Shown here in pieces: positions 56,401 through 58,214 of a DNA stretch of 58,214 nt; the first letter of the stretch is position 1, and every line of letters begins with the position of its first letter. Under the pieces are notes generated by a model that was not told the DNA's origin, ran no database searches, and was given only the letters and a program-made list of their open reading frames with translations. Both the position numbers and the translations under genes were made by a program. Origin of the DNA: Gnetum montanum. Its lineage: Eukaryota; Streptophyta; Gnetopsida; Gnetales; Gnetaceae. The DNA is taken from contig MNCI01008582.1 in NCBI GenBank assembly GCA_015680685.1, positions 619,190 through 677,403 of the forward strand, read 5' to 3'.

Positions 56401-58214
56401 CTGCACCCCTTCCACATGGAAATAATTTTGGATGGTATCCATCACCATAATGAATAGATACGGCGATAATGGGTCACCTTGCCAAAGACGTCCCCTTGGC
56501 GAAGAGAACCCCAATAACACCCCATCAAGATCAATGGAATAAGCAGCGGAAGATTGAATTTGTAGGCATAAGTCAACGAAACCTCGACTAAAACCTTTCC
56601 TGACTAGGATGGCCTATAAGCCCTCCCAATTGACATAGTCATATGCCTTTGTTATGTCTAGTTTAAGATAGCACTGGGAAGCATTGCACACGTAGCAAGT
56701 GAAGTATTTCTTGCAACAAAATAACCTGGTCCTAAAGTAGCCTCTCTTGCATGAACCTAGCTTGATTATGTCAGACTAAACGTGGCATCAAAGGCCCCAA
56801 TCATTGAACCAGAAGTTTAGTGAAAAGTTTGAGGAGGGTGCTACAAACCCTAATGGGTCTGTAGTGGGAAGCTTCTGAAGGTCCTTCAATTTTAGGGATC
56901 AAAACAATGTAGGAGCAATTGATTTCCTTGCGGACTTGACACCATTTAAGCATGCTGTTAAAAGCATCCAGTAGATTGTTACCCAGAATATCTGCATATT
57001 TTTGGAAGAATTCAATCAACCACCCATCTGGCCTTGGCGCTCGTTTGGTCTTCATGGCCCCTAAAGCATGATCAAGCTCTTCTCAAGTAAATGGAGACAT
57101 CAGTTGTTGATTGTCCTCCATTGTGAGAATTAGCTGAAGTTGGATGAATAGAGGCAGCATCTCCCGTTGTGTCCATATGTTCCCCCAACATGATTGGAAT
57201 TCTTGTGCAATGTCCTCGATATGGTCCAACACCTGTCCCTGCCTAACCTAACTCGACACTGCCTTTGCCAGATTATGAGCTTGAGTAGCTGCAAAGAAAA
57301 ACTTTGTGGGTTGATCCTCATCCTTCATCCACCTATTATGTGACCGTTGGCACCAACACTCCATCTCTTCTTGGTCAAGTTGCTGCAGTTTAAGTAGTAA
57401 AGCTTGTTCCTCTTGAAATAATGACTCTTCGAGCTCCTGTCTTTCCTAGATCTTGATAAGCTTTTGTTGCAACATCCCCCAATGGAATCTAAAGACATAT
57501 TTTTCCTCTTTACTCCACGAACAGATCTCCCGTTTCAAGGTGTGAAGTCCATTGGTTAGGAACTCACAAGGGTCTTGAGTAGTCGAATACTTCTCCCAAA
57601 TAGCTAGCACCAATGGTCAAAGCCAAGGCTTCGTGAGCCACGTCCTTTCGAACCAAAAGCATGACACCTTTGGATGTGACTTCGTCCCAATCCGGCAGAT
57701 CAATGACCTATGGTCGAAAGTTCTACATTCAATTCCAAAGACTCTCACGTTCTACAACAAGATGTTTGCACCAATCCACACCTGATTAATCCTTGACATT
57801 ACCCTTGCGTGCCCTTTCCTTTTATTGCTTCAGGTAAGGCTGGAGTTCTCAATATCCATGTCGACCATTGCATGTTGGTGCAGGAATTGCAAAAAATGGT
57901 CAACTCTTGTAGGCAGAGTGCAATCCCCTCTAGTCTTTTTCCAAGTGTGCAATTGCTGGTTAAAATCCTTGACAATAATCCATTGCTTAGTGCATGGAAC
58001 AAGACTAGCAAGCTTGTTAAGTTCCCCAAGCCTCTTCTCCCAAACTTGCTCCCTGTAGAAGTTAGTAAGTTGATAACCGAGAGAGGGAAGGTAAATCGCA
58101 ATGCTCTAGGTAGAATCATCCACTAGGGTGAAGGGGATTTTGGACAACACGGCAAGCCCACCTGTCCTGCATCTGTAGGCAACTTTATGCACCTACCAAA
58201 CCTCAACACACACC
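53455..58214 (-). mobile_element. L1-type LINE (family L1-b), long copy in intron 3, runs off the window
   Basis: The 3' end is marked by a short A run (plus strand T8 near 53457-53464) and a 3' UTR with a (GT)n stretch. Going 5' on the minus strand: coiled coil (54590-54100), unknown C-terminal extension (55270-54600), zinc-binding CPTCRQAMETWQHLAFEGVF (55500-55400), connector YLGFPMFEWGQKSTW (56150), RT catalytic YVDDTMLF (56345), GRLWQGDPLSPYLFI (56490), LDITKAYDYVNWEGL (about 56660-56610), RT start RAPRPDGWLIEFFQK (57045), and an endonuclease end (QWIIVKDFNQQLHTWKK, near 57990-57930). Multiple frameshifts and stops make it inactive. Most complete copy of the family here. Confidence 0.9.
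53496..53510. repeat. (AC)n in the LINE 3' UTR
   Basis: About seven AC units, reading as (GT)n in the LINE sense, just before its 3' end. Confidence 0.85.

Overview
The window looks like nuclear DNA of a seed plant with a large, repeat-rich genome, most plausibly a gymnosperm. This is inferred from four things: very low gene density, one split nuclear gene with a 9.7 kb intron full of LINE remnants, heavily decayed Ty3/gypsy, Ty1/copia, L1-type and RTE-type elements with divergent LTRs, and AT-rich spacers. No prokaryotic operon, tRNA, rRNA or CRISPR array was seen. The species cannot be named from the sequence.

Layout. 1-42 kb is a nested field of retroelement remnants. The commonest is an LTR family called LTR-alpha here (about 770-920 bp, ends TGATGAG...CTCATCA). 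It has eight copies: A 1-439, B 2455-3266, C 7866-8782, D 20957-21782, E 22906-23735, F 28303-29129, G ending 29842, and H 39776-40547. B and C are solo LTRs with perfect 5-bp target duplications. Between them lie three 3' ends of one L1-type LINE (about 3.5-4.8, 5.4-6.7 and 38.9-39.8 kb), a deleted copia element (about 8.8-12.6 kb, minus), an Athila/Tat-like gypsy pol (about 14.3-20.9 kb, minus), an inverted and internally deleted relative of it (26.1-27.2 kb), and a gypsy element with two LTRs, primer site, pol and polypurine tract (34.26-38.92 kb, plus). A tandem pair of tRNA-derived SINE-like units lies at 40.55-40.86 kb, followed by an RTE-type LINE tail at 41.0-41.37 kb.

The only convincing host gene starts at 42.7 kb on the plus strand. 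It is a soluble ABC ATPase like plant ABCI19/20/21 (CAF16/GCN-like). Three exons are visible (42696-42879, 43011-43144, 52835-52954) and the rest lies beyond the window. Intron 2 holds a copia LTR/primer-site/gag fragment, an RTE-type LINE and two oppositely oriented copies of an L1-type LINE. Intron 3 holds a third, longer copy of that L1 family, which runs off the right edge.

The most unusual signal is regulatory. The LTRs carry arrays of short palindromes (AGACGTCT, CGATATCG or GTCGAC, each with decayed versions) with recurring centre-to-centre spacings of about 14 and 20 bp. The spacing is shared between unrelated LTR families and strands. Inside LTR-alpha the palindrome has apparently been exchanged (CGATATCG versus GTCGAC) in the same slot just upstream of the TATA box. 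The second notable signal is an L1-type LINE whose ORF2 continues about 370 codons past the zinc-binding domain into an unrecognised region and a Glu/Gln-rich coiled coil, homologous in at least two copies.
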